A stretch of DNA of 64,000 nt from Caballeronia insecticola (GTDB lineage: Bacteria > Pseudomonadota > Gammaproteobacteria > Burkholderiales > Burkholderiaceae), in contig NC_021287.1 in NCBI RefSeq assembly GCF_000402035.1, positions 1,426,001-1,490,000 on the forward strand, written 5' to 3'. Shown here one piece after another: positions 37,281-46,352 of the stretch. Under the pieces are notes generated by a model. That model saw nothing but the letters and a program-made list of their open reading frames with translations. It made no database searches and had not been told where the DNA came from. Both the position numbers and the translations under genes were made by a program. Within the stretch, counting starts at the first letter, position 1; the number at the start of each line of letters is the position of its first letter.

Positions 37281-37553
37281 TGTAACGTCGTGATGTAATG
37301 TCGTGAGGGTGACGCGAACGGCTCAGGCCTTCGCGACACCCGTCGGTCGGAGCGGGTGCACCAAAGCGTACGGTAGCCGGCTCCGGTCCCGCGCAGCGCG
37401 GGAGTTAAGATGTCACTATCGCCGGGCGCGCGGATTGCGCCCGTCCGGCACAGTGGACAGTTTGCGAGACAGAGACGCTGCACAACCGGCCGCACACGGC
37501 CTCAAGTTTCGCGCAGCGCCTCGCCCCCTCGCCAATAACGCGGGAGACTGGAT

Positions 37554-38819
37554 GTGCTGCACCAAATCATCGACCGCAGGTTAGCCGGCAAGAACAAGAG
37601 CATCGCCAACCGCGAACGCTTTCTGCGACGCGTCAAGAGTTACATTCGCCGCGCGGTGTCCGACGCGGTGCGCGATCGCAGCATCAAAGACATTCAAAGC
37701 ACCCAGAGCATCACCATTCCCAAGAAGGACATCTCCGAGCCCTCGTTCCGTCACGGACCGGGCGGCAAGCGCGAGTACGTCCATCCGGGCAACGCCGATT
37801 ACATTCGCGGCGACAAGATTCCGCGTCCGCCGGGTGGCGCGGGCGGCGGCGGCAAGAGCGCCAGCAACGAGGGCGAGGGCCAGGACGATTTCGTCTTCGA
37901 ACTGTCGCGCGAAGAGTTCATGCAGTACTTCTTCGACGACCTCGAACTGCCGCGCCTCGTCAAGACGCAACTGCTCGCCGTGCCGACGTGGAAAAACGTC
38001 CGCGCGGGCTGGGCGGCGGAGGGCACGCCGAACAATATCGATGTGGTGAGATCGCTGCGCTCCGCGCTCGGGCGGCGCATCGCGCTCGGCTGGCCGCTTG
38101 CCACGCAGTTGCGCGAGCTGGAGCGTCAGCTCGAAGAACTGAAGGCAGAAAACGCCGACGCCGAAGAAATCGCCCGGCTGGAGGCGGATATCGTCATCAT
38201 GCAGGGCCGGATCACGCGCATTCCGTTCATCGATCCGTTCGATCTGCGCTACATCAACCGCGTCAAGCAGCCGACGCCGTCGAGCAAGGCGGTCATGTTC
38301 TGTCTGATGGACGTATCCGGCTCGATGGACGAACAGCGCAAAGACCTGTCGAAGCGATTCTTCATCCTGCTGTATTTGTTCCTGCAGCGGAATTACGAAA
38401 AGATCGAGGTCGTCTTCATTCGGCACCATACGCGCGCCGAGGAAGTGGACGAGGACACCTTCTTCCATTCGACGGAAAGCGGCGGCACGGTCGTGTCGAG
38501 CGCGCTCGAACTCATGAAGAAGATCATGGACGAGCGTTATTCGCCGTCCGAATGGAACATTTACGGGGCTCAGGCCTCGGACGGCGACAACTGGACCGAC
38601 GACTCGCCGAAGTGCCGCAAGCTGCTCGCCGACGACATCCTGCCGAAGGTCCGGTATTTTGCCTATATTCAAGTTGCGCCAGAAGAGCAGAATCTCTGGT
38701 TGGAGTATGCTCAGCTTGCCATGGGCGCGCCCGAGCTGGCCATGAAGAAAGTCGATTCGGCGGCGGACATCTACCCGGTGTTCCGCGAACTGTTCGAGAA
38801 GCAACAGGCGGCCGCATGA
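37554..38819 (+). CDS. yeaH: YeaH/YhbH family protein (DUF444, VWA-like)
   Basis: 421-aa protein expected to act with PrkA. A basic N-terminus with FLRRVKSYIRRAVSDAV is followed by the region PSFRHGPGGKREYVHPGN and a VWA-like domain with the metal-site sequence CLMDVSGSMDEQ (about residue 252). GTG at 37554 follows GGGAG with 7-base spacing; an ATG two bases earlier is out of frame. A 273-base gap separates it from prkA; no terminator was seen there. Confidence 0.93.
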   Translation: MLHQIIDRRLAGKNKSIANRERFLRRVKSYIRRAVSDAVRDRSIKDIQSTQSITIPKKDISEPSFRHGPGGKREYVHPGNADYIRGDKIPRPPGGAGGGGKSASNEGEGQDDFVFELSREEFMQYFFDDLELPRLVKTQLLAVPTWKNVRAGWAAEGTPNNIDVVRSLRSALGRRIALGWPLATQLRELERQLEELKAENADAEEIARLEADIVIMQGRITRIPFIDPFDLRYINRVKQPTPSSKAVMFCLMDVSGSMDEQRKDLSKRFFILLYLFLQRNYEKIEVVFIRHHTRAEEVDEDTFFHSTESGGTVVSSALELMKKIMDERYSPSEWNIYGAQASDGDNWTDDSPKCRKLLADDILPKVRYFAYIQVAPEEQNLWLEYAQLAMGAPELAMKKVDSAADIYPVFRELFEKQQAAA

Positions 38820-38953
38820 CGAGAGAGGCGCATAACGAGACGCGGGGTTATCAGCTGGAGAGCACGGACGATCGTGTTACTTCCAGGCTCGGGCCCGAAG
38901 ACGGGCAACGCAATGCGTCCGCAGAGCAGCACGAGGCGCGCGAGGAAGGCAGA

Positions 38954-40477
38954 ATGAATGTTGCAGAAAAGCGGCGACCACTTCCATTCCCGTCGGATTG
39001 GACCATCGAGCTGATCGAGGAATACGACGCCGAAATTTCGCGCGTCGCCAATCGTTACGGGCTCGACGTCTATCCCATCCAGCTCGAGATCATCACCTCC
39101 GAGCAAATGATGGATGCCTATGCCTCGGTCGGCATGCCGGTGAATTATCGGCACTGGTCGTTCGGCAAGCATTTTCTCTCGACCGAAAAGGGCTACCGGC
39201 GCGGGCAGATGGGCCTCGCGTACGAAATCGTCATCAACTCGAATCCCTGCATCGCGTATCTCATGGAAGAGAACACCATGACGATGCAGGCGCTCGTTAT
39301 CGCGCACGCGGCGTACGGGCACAACTCGTTTTTCAAGGGCAATTATCTGTTCCGGCTGTGGACGGATGCGCACGCCATCATCGACTACCTCGTGTATGCG
39401 AAGAACTACATCGCGGAATGCGAGGAGCGGTTTGGGCTCGATCGCGTCGAGGAATTGCTCGATTCGTGCCACGCGCTGATGAATTACGGCGTGGACCGTT
39501 ACAAGCGCCCGCAAAAGCTGTCGCTCGCGAAGGAAGCGGCGATGCGGCGCGAGCGCGAGGCGTATCTGCAATCGCAAGTCAACGAACTGTGGCGCACGCT
39601 GCCGAACCGCAAGGAGGCATCGCCCGAGGAAACCGAAAGCCGCTATCCGCCGGAACCGCAGGAAAACCTGCTGTATTTCGCGGAAAAGAACGCGCCGCTG
39701 CTGGAGCCGTGGGAGCGGGAAGTGATCCGCATCGTGCGCAAGGTCGGGCAGTATTTTTATCCGCAGCGTCAGACGCAAGTCATGAACGAAGGCTGGGCCA
39801 CGTTCTGGCACTACACGCTGCTCAACACGCTCTACAACGAAGGCCGCCTCGAAGACGGCTTCATGATGGAGTTCCTGCATTCGCATTCGAACGTGGTGTA
39901 TCAGCCGCCGGTGACCAAGCCGTATTACAGCGGCATCAACCCGTACGCGCTCGGCTTTTCGATGATGAGCGACATCCGCCGCATCTGCGAAAACCCGACG
40001 GACGAAGACCGCGAGTGGTTCCCGGAACTCGCGGGCAGCGACTGGCTGGAGTCCTTGCACTACGCAATGCGCAACTTCAAGGACGAGAGCTTTATCGCGC
40101 AGTATTTGTCGCCGCACCTGATTCGCGAGATGCGTCTCTTCTCGATTCTCGACGACGACATGCGCGACGCCCTCGAAGTCTCGGCGATCCACGACGGCAG
40201 CGGCTATCGCTATGTGCGTCAGGCGTTGTCGCGGCAGTACGACATTCATCACCGCGAGCCGAATATTCAGGTGTATTCGGTCAACACGCGCGGCGACCGC
40301 AGTCTGACGCTGCGTCACTTCATGACCGACAACCGGCATCTGTCGAACGACAGCGACGAAGTACTCAAGCACATGGCGCGCTTGTGGCAGTTCGATGTGT
40401 ATCTGGAAAGCGTCGATGAAAACGGCACGGTCAGGAAGCGCTTCGAGTGCAAGTACGTCGCGCCGAATTCACGCTGA
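38954..40477 (+). CDS. spoVR: SpoVR family protein (YcgB)
   Basis: 507-aa protein of unknown biochemical role, named after a Bacillus cortex gene but widespread in non-sporulating bacteria. Diagnostic: YPIQLEIITSEQMMDAYASV, HWSFGKHFLSTEKGYRRG and the NEGWATFWHYT motif with a zinc-peptidase-like look. The ATG at 38954 with AGGAAGG upstream matches E. coli YcgB in length and N-terminus. An alternative ATG at 38816 overlaps the yeaH stop (ATGA) and would add 46 mostly polar residues. Confidence 0.92.
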   Translation: MNVAEKRRPLPFPSDWTIELIEEYDAEISRVANRYGLDVYPIQLEIITSEQMMDAYASVGMPVNYRHWSFGKHFLSTEKGYRRGQMGLAYEIVINSNPCIAYLMEENTMTMQALVIAHAAYGHNSFFKGNYLFRLWTDAHAIIDYLVYAKNYIAECEERFGLDRVEELLDSCHALMNYGVDRYKRPQKLSLAKEAAMRREREAYLQSQVNELWRTLPNRKEASPEETESRYPPEPQENLLYFAEKNAPLLEPWEREVIRIVRKVGQYFYPQRQTQVMNEGWATFWHYTLLNTLYNEGRLEDGFMMEFLHSHSNVVYQPPVTKPYYSGINPYALGFSMMSDIRRICENPTDEDREWFPELAGSDWLESLHYAMRNFKDESFIAQYLSPHLIREMRLFSILDDDMRDALEVSAIHDGSGYRYVRQALSRQYDIHHREPNIQVYSVNTRGDRSLTLRHFMTDNRHLSNDSDEVLKHMARLWQFDVYLESVDENGTVRKRFECKYVAPNSR

Positions 40478-40504
40478 ACGACGCGCACACCAACCACGCT
40501 GTCT

Positions 40505-40537
40505 AAACCGGCTCTGATTCAGAGCCGGTTTTTTTGT
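40505..40537 (+). terminator. Rho-independent terminator of the prkA-yeaH-spoVR operon
   Basis: AAACCGGCTCTG pairs with CAGAGCCGGTTT around ATT and is followed by a run of seven Ts counting the stem end. Confidence 0.93.
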
Positions 40538-40540
40538 GGC

Positions 40541-41596
40541 TTACGGTTGAGCGGCCTCGTCCTGCGAAAACAAATCCCAACTTGCCATGAACAGCGCCGC
40601 GACCAACGGGCCGATCACGAAGCCGTTGATGCCGAAGAGCGCCATGCCGCCGAGCGTCGAGATGAGCACGACCCAGTCGGGCATCTTCGTGTCCTTGCCG
40701 ACGAGAATGGGGCGCAGCACGTTGTCCACAAGTCCGATCACGACAACGCAAAACACGACGAGAATCAGCCCCTTCAAAAGCTGCCCCGTCATGAAAAAGT
40801 AGATGGCGGCGGGCGCCCACACGATTGCCGCGCCGACCGCGGGCAGCAGCGATAGAAACGCCATCAGCACGCCCCACAGCAGCGAGCCGCTGATGCCGAG
40901 AATCCAGAAGATCAGCCCGCCGAGCAAGCCCTGCACGGCCGCGACCGCGATGTTGCCCTTGACCGTCGCGCGCACGACGGTAGTGAACTTCGCGATCAGA
41001 TGTTGCTTCGGTTCGGGATCGAGCGGAATCGCGCGGCGAATGCGCCGGCCGATTTCGCCGCCATCGCGCAGCAGAAAGAACACGAGATAAAGCATCACGC
41101 CGAAGCTCACGACGAACTGAAACGTGTTCTGTCCGATCGACAGCGCCTGCGTCGCCGCGAACTGGCTGATCTGCGTGGCGCCTTCCATGAGCCGGCGCTG
41201 CACGCCGGGGATGTCGTCTAGCCCGTAGCGCCCGAGCAGTTGCTGCACCGACGCCGGCAACGCATGCAGCACGTGCTGGAAGTAGAGTCCGAAGTTCAGA
41301 TCGCCGCTCTTGATACGCGCGTAGACGAGCGCGATTTCCTGCACAAGCGTGACCGCCACGATCGCAAGCGGAATAATGACGATGAGAATCGCGGCGCCCA
41401 GCGTCGTCAGCGCGGCGAGATTACGGCGCTTGCCGAAACGCGCGGCGAGATAGCGCTGCATCGGCTGAAACAGGATGGCGAGGATCGCGCCCCAGAAGAT
41501 CGCCCCGAAAAACGGCAGCAACACCCACCCGAGCGCGAGCGTCACGACGAACAGCAGGATATGGAAGAAGCTCTGATGGACAGTGTGGTTGTTCAT
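40541..41596 (-). CDS. AI-2E family transporter (YdiK/PerM-type permease)
   Basis: 351-aa inner-membrane protein with about 7-8 membrane helices; the family includes the autoinducer-2 exporter TqsA and sodium/proton antiporters, so the cargo is unknown. Typical: GAILAILFQPMQRYLAARF near the N-terminus, FFLLRDGGEIGRRIR in the middle, and the C-terminal GLVDNVLRPILVGKDTKMPD. Start at MNNHTV (41596); the earlier in-frame start adds 45 polar residues and is unlikely. Confidence 0.9.
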   Translation of the reverse strand: MNNHTVHQSFFHILLFVVTLALGWVLLPFFGAIFWGAILAILFQPMQRYLAARFGKRRNLAALTTLGAAILIVIIPLAIVAVTLVQEIALVYARIKSGDLNFGLYFQHVLHALPASVQQLLGRYGLDDIPGVQRRLMEGATQISQFAATQALSIGQNTFQFVVSFGVMLYLVFFLLRDGGEIGRRIRRAIPLDPEPKQHLIAKFTTVVRATVKGNIAVAAVQGLLGGLIFWILGISGSLLWGVLMAFLSLLPAVGAAIVWAPAAIYFFMTGQLLKGLILVVFCVVVIGLVDNVLRPILVGKDTKMPDWVVLISTLGGMALFGINGFVIGPLVAALFMASWDLFSQDEAAQP

Positions 41597-41843
41597 TGGC
41601 GAGGAAGAGGGGGAACGGGATCGCCGACGGCAATCGCGGCCTGGGTTCGGCCGGTTTTGGCGGTCTGGCGGATTTTCAGCGCTCAGGGTTCGAGCAAGAA
41701 ATCGGCCAGGGGTTCGCGAAACAGTTTGCAAAAGGCTGTGACCGTCGATGGAGCCAGCGCAAGCCGTCGATTAAAATTCGGCTTCCATTCCCCTTGCGGA
41801 ACGCTTTCCGATCGGACGGCGGCGCCGCTCAACGCATCGAATA

Positions 41844-42719
41844 ATGAATCCAGGCGTCGTCTACGCATTCGCGGCCTTTGCCATCTGGGGCCTTTTCCCG
41901 ATTTACTTCAAGGCCTTGCATTCGATCGGCCCACTGGAGATGCTCGCGCACCGCATGGCGTGGTCGATGCTCTTTCTGCTGATCGTGCTGACCGTGCGTT
42001 TGCAGTGGAAGTGGCTCGGGCCCGTGCTGCGCGACCGCCGCCTGCTCGCGCGCTTCGCGGCGAGCGCCGTGCTGCTCTCGGCCAACTGGGGCATCTATAT
42101 CTGGGCGGTGAACGCCGGGCGCATCGTCGAGGCGAGTCTCGGCTACTTCATCAATCCGCTCGTCAACGTGCTGTTCGGCATGGCTTTTCTGCACGAGCGT
42201 CTGCGGCCGGTGCAGTGGATTGCGGTGACGATCGCCGCGTTGGGCGTCGCGTGGCTCACGTGGGCGAACGGCGCGCCGCCGTGGATCAGTCTCGCGCTCG
42301 CGCTGACTTTCGGCGGCTACGGGCTGCTGCGCAAGACCGCGTCGCTCGGCGCGCTCGAAGGGCTCACGCTCGAAACCATGCTGTTGTGTCCCGTCGCGCT
42401 GCTGTATCTGTTGTTTTTGAACATGCACGGCGGCAGCGGTTTTACGCATGCTTCGCCTGGCGTCAAGCTGTTGCTCGCGGCGGCGGGACCCGTGACCGCC
42501 GTGCCGCTGCTGCTTTTCGCGGCGGGCGCGCGGCGCATTCCGCTGTCGATGCTCGGACTGATCCAGTACATCACGCCGACGCTGCAATTGCTGATCGGTG
42601 TTGTGATCTATCAGGAATTCTTTGGCCACGATCAGTTGATCGGCTATGGCGCGATCTGGGCCGCGCTCGCGCTGTATTCGCTCGAAGGCATCTACCGGGC
42701 GCGCGCGGCCCGCGCTTAA
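41844..42719 (+). CDS. rarD: EamA/RarD family permease
   Basis: 291-aa drug/metabolite-type transporter with ten predicted helices. GVVYAFAAFAIWGLFPIYFK at the N-terminus, SANWGIYIWAVNAGRIVEAS and ASLGYFINPLVNVLFGM are strong RarD signatures. In E. coli RarD is annotated as a chloramphenicol-sensitivity protein; the substrate is uncertain. Divergent from the AI-2E-type gene with 247 bases between. Confidence 0.9.
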   Translation: MNPGVVYAFAAFAIWGLFPIYFKALHSIGPLEMLAHRMAWSMLFLLIVLTVRLQWKWLGPVLRDRRLLARFAASAVLLSANWGIYIWAVNAGRIVEASLGYFINPLVNVLFGMAFLHERLRPVQWIAVTIAALGVAWLTWANGAPPWISLALALTFGGYGLLRKTASLGALEGLTLETMLLCPVALLYLLFLNMHGGSGFTHASPGVKLLLAAAGPVTAVPLLLFAAGARRIPLSMLGLIQYITPTLQLLIGVVIYQEFFGHDQLIGYGAIWAALALYSLEGIYRARAARA

Positions 42720-42744
42720 AGAAGGCCGCGCCGGGCCGGCGTGT

Positions 42745-43740
42745 TCAGCGCAGCGCGTCGCCGAAACGGTACTCGACTGTCGCCTCGTCGAGCTTCTTCT
42801 TGATCTCCGGATCGATCGGCTGATCGACCGCCGCGAGCGTCTCGTTCAACTGATCGGGCCGGCTCGCGCCGATGATCGCCGAAGTCACCGCCGGATTCGC
42901 CAAGACCCACGCGAGCGCCGTGCTTGCGAGCGAGCGTCCCGTCGGCGTGACGATCCGGTTGATTTCCTCGATCGTGTGAAACTCGCGCTCGTGCCAGTAG
43001 CGCTGCGTGTACATCGCGCCCGCCTTGCCGACCGCGCTGGTGAAACGGCCTTCGCCCGGACCCGCGCCGTAGCTGTGCTTGCCGGTCAACAGACCGCCCG
43101 CGAGCGGGTTGTACGGAATCACGGCGAGTCCTTCTTCGGTCGCGAGCGGCAGCAACTCGCGCTCGATCTGACGGAACAGCAGGTTATAGCGCGGCTGCAC
43201 GGAAACGAAGCGCGCCGCGCGCAGCACATCCGAGCGGCCGAGCGCGCGCGCCAGGCGATACGCCAGAAAATTCGACACGCCGATATAACGCGCCTTGCCT
43301 TGCCTCACGATGATGTCGAGCGCTTCGACCATTTCGTCGAGCGGTGTGTCGTGATCGTCGTTGTGAAGCTGGTACAGATCGACGTAATCGGTGTTCAGGC
43401 GCTTGAGCGACGCGTCGATCGCATCGAGCAGATGCTTGCGCGACGCGCCCTTGTTCCACGCAAGCGGTCCCATTTCATGCACCGCCTTGGTCGCGAGAAT
43501 GAACTGGTCGCGCCGGCCTTTGAGCCAGCGTCCGACGATCTCTTCGGTGCGGCCCGCCAGATCGTGGCCGCTGCCGAGCGGATAGACATTCGCCGTATCG
43601 ATGAAATTGACGCCCGCGGCCGCCGCGCGGTCCATGATGCTGCGCGACACGTCTTCCTCGGTTTGCAGGCCGAAGGTCATCGTGCCGAGCGTAAGACGTG
43701 AGACGGTGAGACCGGTATTGCCGAATTTGCCGTATTGCAC
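42745..43740 (-). CDS. Aldo/keto reductase
   Basis: 331-aa NADPH-dependent TIM-barrel oxidoreductase. Catalytic tetrad regions are visible: Asp and Tyr in FIDTANVYPLG, Lys in FILATKA, and His in YQLHNDD. C-terminal cofactor block SAIIGASRPDQLNE. GTG start at 43740 is decided by GGAG six bases upstream. The GCGD-rich family position suggests YajO/YghZ-like enzymes; substrate unknown. It follows the MFS gene on the same strand with 63 bases between, so co-transcription is possible. Confidence 0.9.
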   Translation of the reverse strand: MQYGKFGNTGLTVSRLTLGTMTFGLQTEEDVSRSIMDRAAAAGVNFIDTANVYPLGSGHDLAGRTEEIVGRWLKGRRDQFILATKAVHEMGPLAWNKGASRKHLLDAIDASLKRLNTDYVDLYQLHNDDHDTPLDEMVEALDIIVRQGKARYIGVSNFLAYRLARALGRSDVLRAARFVSVQPRYNLLFRQIERELLPLATEEGLAVIPYNPLAGGLLTGKHSYGAGPGEGRFTSAVGKAGAMYTQRYWHEREFHTIEEINRIVTPTGRSLASTALAWVLANPAVTSAIIGASRPDQLNETLAAVDQPIDPEIKKKLDEATVEYRFGDALR

Positions 43741-43803
43741 GTTGCGCTCCAGAAGAAAGAGACCCGGTTGAATCCGCTGCGACGGACAGGATAGCCGCAA
43801 CGG

Positions 43804-45189
43804 CTAGGACGTGCCCGCGCGCACCGGCACGGCGGCTTGCGGCGCGGCATCGAGCCGGCGGAACACCAGGCCCGACAGAAGCGTCACCACGCCCATGCAC
43901 ACGAAGCTGAGCCTGAAGCCGGCCGCGGTCGAGAACGGCCCCTGGAACACCTGTACGAGCGAGCCGCCGATCGACACGCCCAGGCCGATCGCGAGCATCT
44001 GCACCATCGAGAACAGGCTGTTGCCGCTGCCCGCGTCCTTGATCGAGAGGCCTTTGAGCGTGACGCTGTTCATCGCGGCGAACTGCATCGAGTTGGATGC
44101 GCCGAACACGACGAGAATCGCGATTTCGATCGCCAGCGGCAACGACGGCGAAAACGCCGCGAACGCGACGATCGACGCCCCCACGAGCGCCGTGTTCACC
44201 AGCAGGAACGTGTCGTAGCCGTAGCGCTTCACGAGTTGCGCGATCCAGCGCTTGCTGAGCGTGCCGGCGATCGCGATGGGCAGCATCATCAGGCCGGAAT
44301 GCAGCGGGCTGTAGCCGAGTTCGAGCTGCATCAGAAGCGGCAGCAGGAAAGGCACCGCGCTCGAACCGATGCGGCAGAGCAGATTGCCGATCAGCCCGAC
44401 GCTGAAGTTGGGCTCGCTGAACAGCCCGAGATGAAAGAGCGGATTGCGCTTGCGCCGCGCGTGCGGGATATACGCGAACGCCGACACCGCCGCGAGCGCG
44501 AACAGCGCCGCCGACACCGCGCCGCGATGCGTCTCGACGGGAGAATCGAGCGCGAGCGAAAACGACACCATGCACATCGACAGCAGACCGCAGCCGACGA
44601 AGTCGAAGGGCGGCGCGTCGTGAACCGTGTCGTTCGGCAGGAAGCGCTGCACGGCATAAATGCCGAGCGCGCCGATCGGCACGTTGATCAGGAAGATCCA
44701 GTGCCACGAGAACGATTCGACGAACCAGCCGCCGAGCGTCGGGCCGAGAATCGGGCCGACCTGTCCGGCGACGGAGATCATCGCGAGCGCCGAGACATAC
44801 GCTTCGCCGGAGACCGCGCGCAGCACGGCTAAGCGTCCGATCGGCAGCAGCATCGAGCCGCCGATGCCTTGCAGCACGCGCGCGAGCACGAGCTGGTTCA
44901 GCGTGTGCGCGCTTGCGCAGGCGAGCGAGCCGACCACGAAGAGCGAAATCGCCACGGCATAGACGCGGCGCGTGCCGAAGCGGTCGGCGAGCCAGCCGGA
45001 GGCCGGCGTGAGCAACGCCATCGTGAGCGTATAGGCGACGACGATCGACTGCATGCCGAGCGGCGCGGCGTGCAGACTGCGCGCGATGGAGGGCAGCGCC
45101 GTGTTCACGATAGTCGTGTCGAGCGCCTGCATGAAAAAGCCCACGGCGACGATCCAAAGAAGTGCCGTGTGCGAAGACTGTCTGGTCAT
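43804..45189 (-). CDS. DHA2-family MFS drug efflux transporter (EmrB/QacA type)
   Basis: 461-aa exporter with 14 predicted helices. Motif D1 region ALDTTIVNTALPSIARSL in TM1, motif A GWLADRFGTRRVY, motif B RVLQGIGGSMLLPIGR and motif C-like GQVGPILGPTLGGWFV are all present; proton-driven drug export is inferred from the family. Divergent from a LysR-type gene; the 164-base region between contains two perfect palindromes. Confidence 0.92.
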   Translation of the reverse strand: MTRQSSHTALLWIVAVGFFMQALDTTIVNTALPSIARSLHAAPLGMQSIVVAYTLTMALLTPASGWLADRFGTRRVYAVAISLFVVGSLACASAHTLNQLVLARVLQGIGGSMLLPIGRLAVLRAVSGEAYVSALAMISVAGQVGPILGPTLGGWFVESFSWHWIFLINVPIGALGIYAVQRFLPNDTVHDAPPFDFVGCGLLSMCMVSFSLALDSPVETHRGAVSAALFALAAVSAFAYIPHARRKRNPLFHLGLFSEPNFSVGLIGNLLCRIGSSAVPFLLPLLMQLELGYSPLHSGLMMLPIAIAGTLSKRWIAQLVKRYGYDTFLLVNTALVGASIVAFAAFSPSLPLAIEIAILVVFGASNSMQFAAMNSVTLKGLSIKDAGSGNSLFSMVQMLAIGLGVSIGGSLVQVFQGPFSTAAGFRLSFVCMGVVTLLSGLVFRRLDAAPQAAVPVRAGTS

Positions 45190-45247
45190 GAGAAAGGCGG
45201 TTTTGCTGGAGGACGCGCGCGATCGAAAGCTCGTTGGAAAGCCGTTT

Positions 45248-45259
45248 GAAACCGGTTTC
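45248..45259. promoter_or_regulatory. Perfect palindrome GAAACCGGTTTC in the MFS promoter region
   Basis: 12-base perfect palindrome, 58 bases upstream of the MFS start codon. The form is typical of LacI-family operators (CG-centred, AAAC/GTTT arms). No LacI gene is adjacent; the nearest is rbsR 14 kb away. Confidence 0.5.
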
Positions 45260-45323
45260 CCGCGCGCATCATGAAAGTTTAGTGTCTCGCAGGGTCATCG
45301 GGAAGACCGCTAACCGCATTGAC

Positions 45324-45346
45324 TGTCATCGTATTTGGCGATGACA
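45324..45346. promoter_or_regulatory. Inverted repeat TGTCATCG-N7-CGATGACA before the LysR gene
   Basis: Perfect 8-base arms with a 7-base spacer ending 7 bases before the LysR ATG. The ATC-N9-GAT core fits a LysR-type binding box, and the place fits autorepression and control of the divergent pump. Whether the regulator binds here is inference. Confidence 0.55.
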
Positions 45347-45353
45347 ATGGCGC

Positions 45354-46214
45354 ATGCTCAATCCAGTCTGGCTGAATACCTTCGCGACGGTGGCCGCGTC
45401 GCACAGCTTTACCGACGCCGGCCGGCAACTCGGGCTCCGGCAGTCGAGCGTGTCCGAGCATATTCGCCGGCTGGAGGAGAGCGTCGGGCGGCGGCTGTTC
45501 GTGCGCGATACCCATTCGCTCGCGCTGACCGCCGACGGCGAAGCGATGCTCGTGCACGCCCGCGTCATTCTCGACGCGATGGCGCACGCGCAGTCCCAGT
45601 TCAGCTCGCCGCGGCTGCGCGGGCGCGTGCGGCTCGGCTCGTCGGACGATCTGGCGCTCGGGCCGCTGCCGAGCGTGCTCGCGGCCTTTCGCGACGCGCA
45701 TCCGGATGTGGAACTGGAAATCACCATCGGCATGACGGGACGGCTTTATCAAATGGTCGATGCGGGTGAACTCGATCTCGCGGTCGGCAAGCGGCGTCTG
45801 GGCGATGCGCGCGGCACGCGGCTCTTTTCCGGGCGGCTCGAATGGCTCGCGAAGCCCGGCACGGTCGTCGATACGACGCAACCGCTGCCGCTCATTCTGG
45901 TCGCCGAGCCGAGCGTCACGCGCGGCGTCGTGCTCGATTCGCTCGCCATGAGCGGCGCGAGCTGGCAAATGGTCTGCACGAGCAGCAGTCACGCGGGCTG
46001 CATCGCGGCGGCGCGCGGCGGCCTCGGACTGACCGTGCGTTCGCATTTTCTGGCGGCGCGCGGACTGGCGCCGCCGGTGAACCGCGCGGAGTTGCCCGAA
46101 CTGCCGGAAGTGGAATTCATCGCGTTCTGCTCGAAACATCCGGGGCGTCCGGCCGAAACATTGCTACAGCTTCTCGAAAACAGCGACCTGCGCGGCGAAT
46201 GGGACGGAGAATGA
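45354..46214 (+). CDS. LysR-family transcriptional regulator
   Basis: 286 aa with the N-terminal winged helix-turn-helix LNTFATVAASHSFTDAGRQL and QSSVSEHIRRLEESVGRRLF, then the periplasmic-binding-protein-like effector domain. Divergent from the MFS exporter, which is the classic target arrangement for LysR regulators; the palindrome at 45324-45346 sits on its own start region. Effector unknown. Confidence 0.92.
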   Translation: MLNPVWLNTFATVAASHSFTDAGRQLGLRQSSVSEHIRRLEESVGRRLFVRDTHSLALTADGEAMLVHARVILDAMAHAQSQFSSPRLRGRVRLGSSDDLALGPLPSVLAAFRDAHPDVELEITIGMTGRLYQMVDAGELDLAVGKRRLGDARGTRLFSGRLEWLAKPGTVVDTTQPLPLILVAEPSVTRGVVLDSLAMSGASWQMVCTSSSHAGCIAAARGGLGLTVRSHFLAARGLAPPVNRAELPELPEVEFIAFCSKHPGRPAETLLQLLENSDLRGEWDGE

Positions 46215-46352
46215 AACGCCGCTCGAATCTCCGTTGAGCGCGCGCGAGGGCAGGGAACCGGTTGTGCCGCTGCAACGGCCGGGAGTCCCGGATAGCGATC
46301 GTCAAACTGTTCTTATATATTGTGCGGCTTTTGAAGTAGCGACTTCCGAAAC

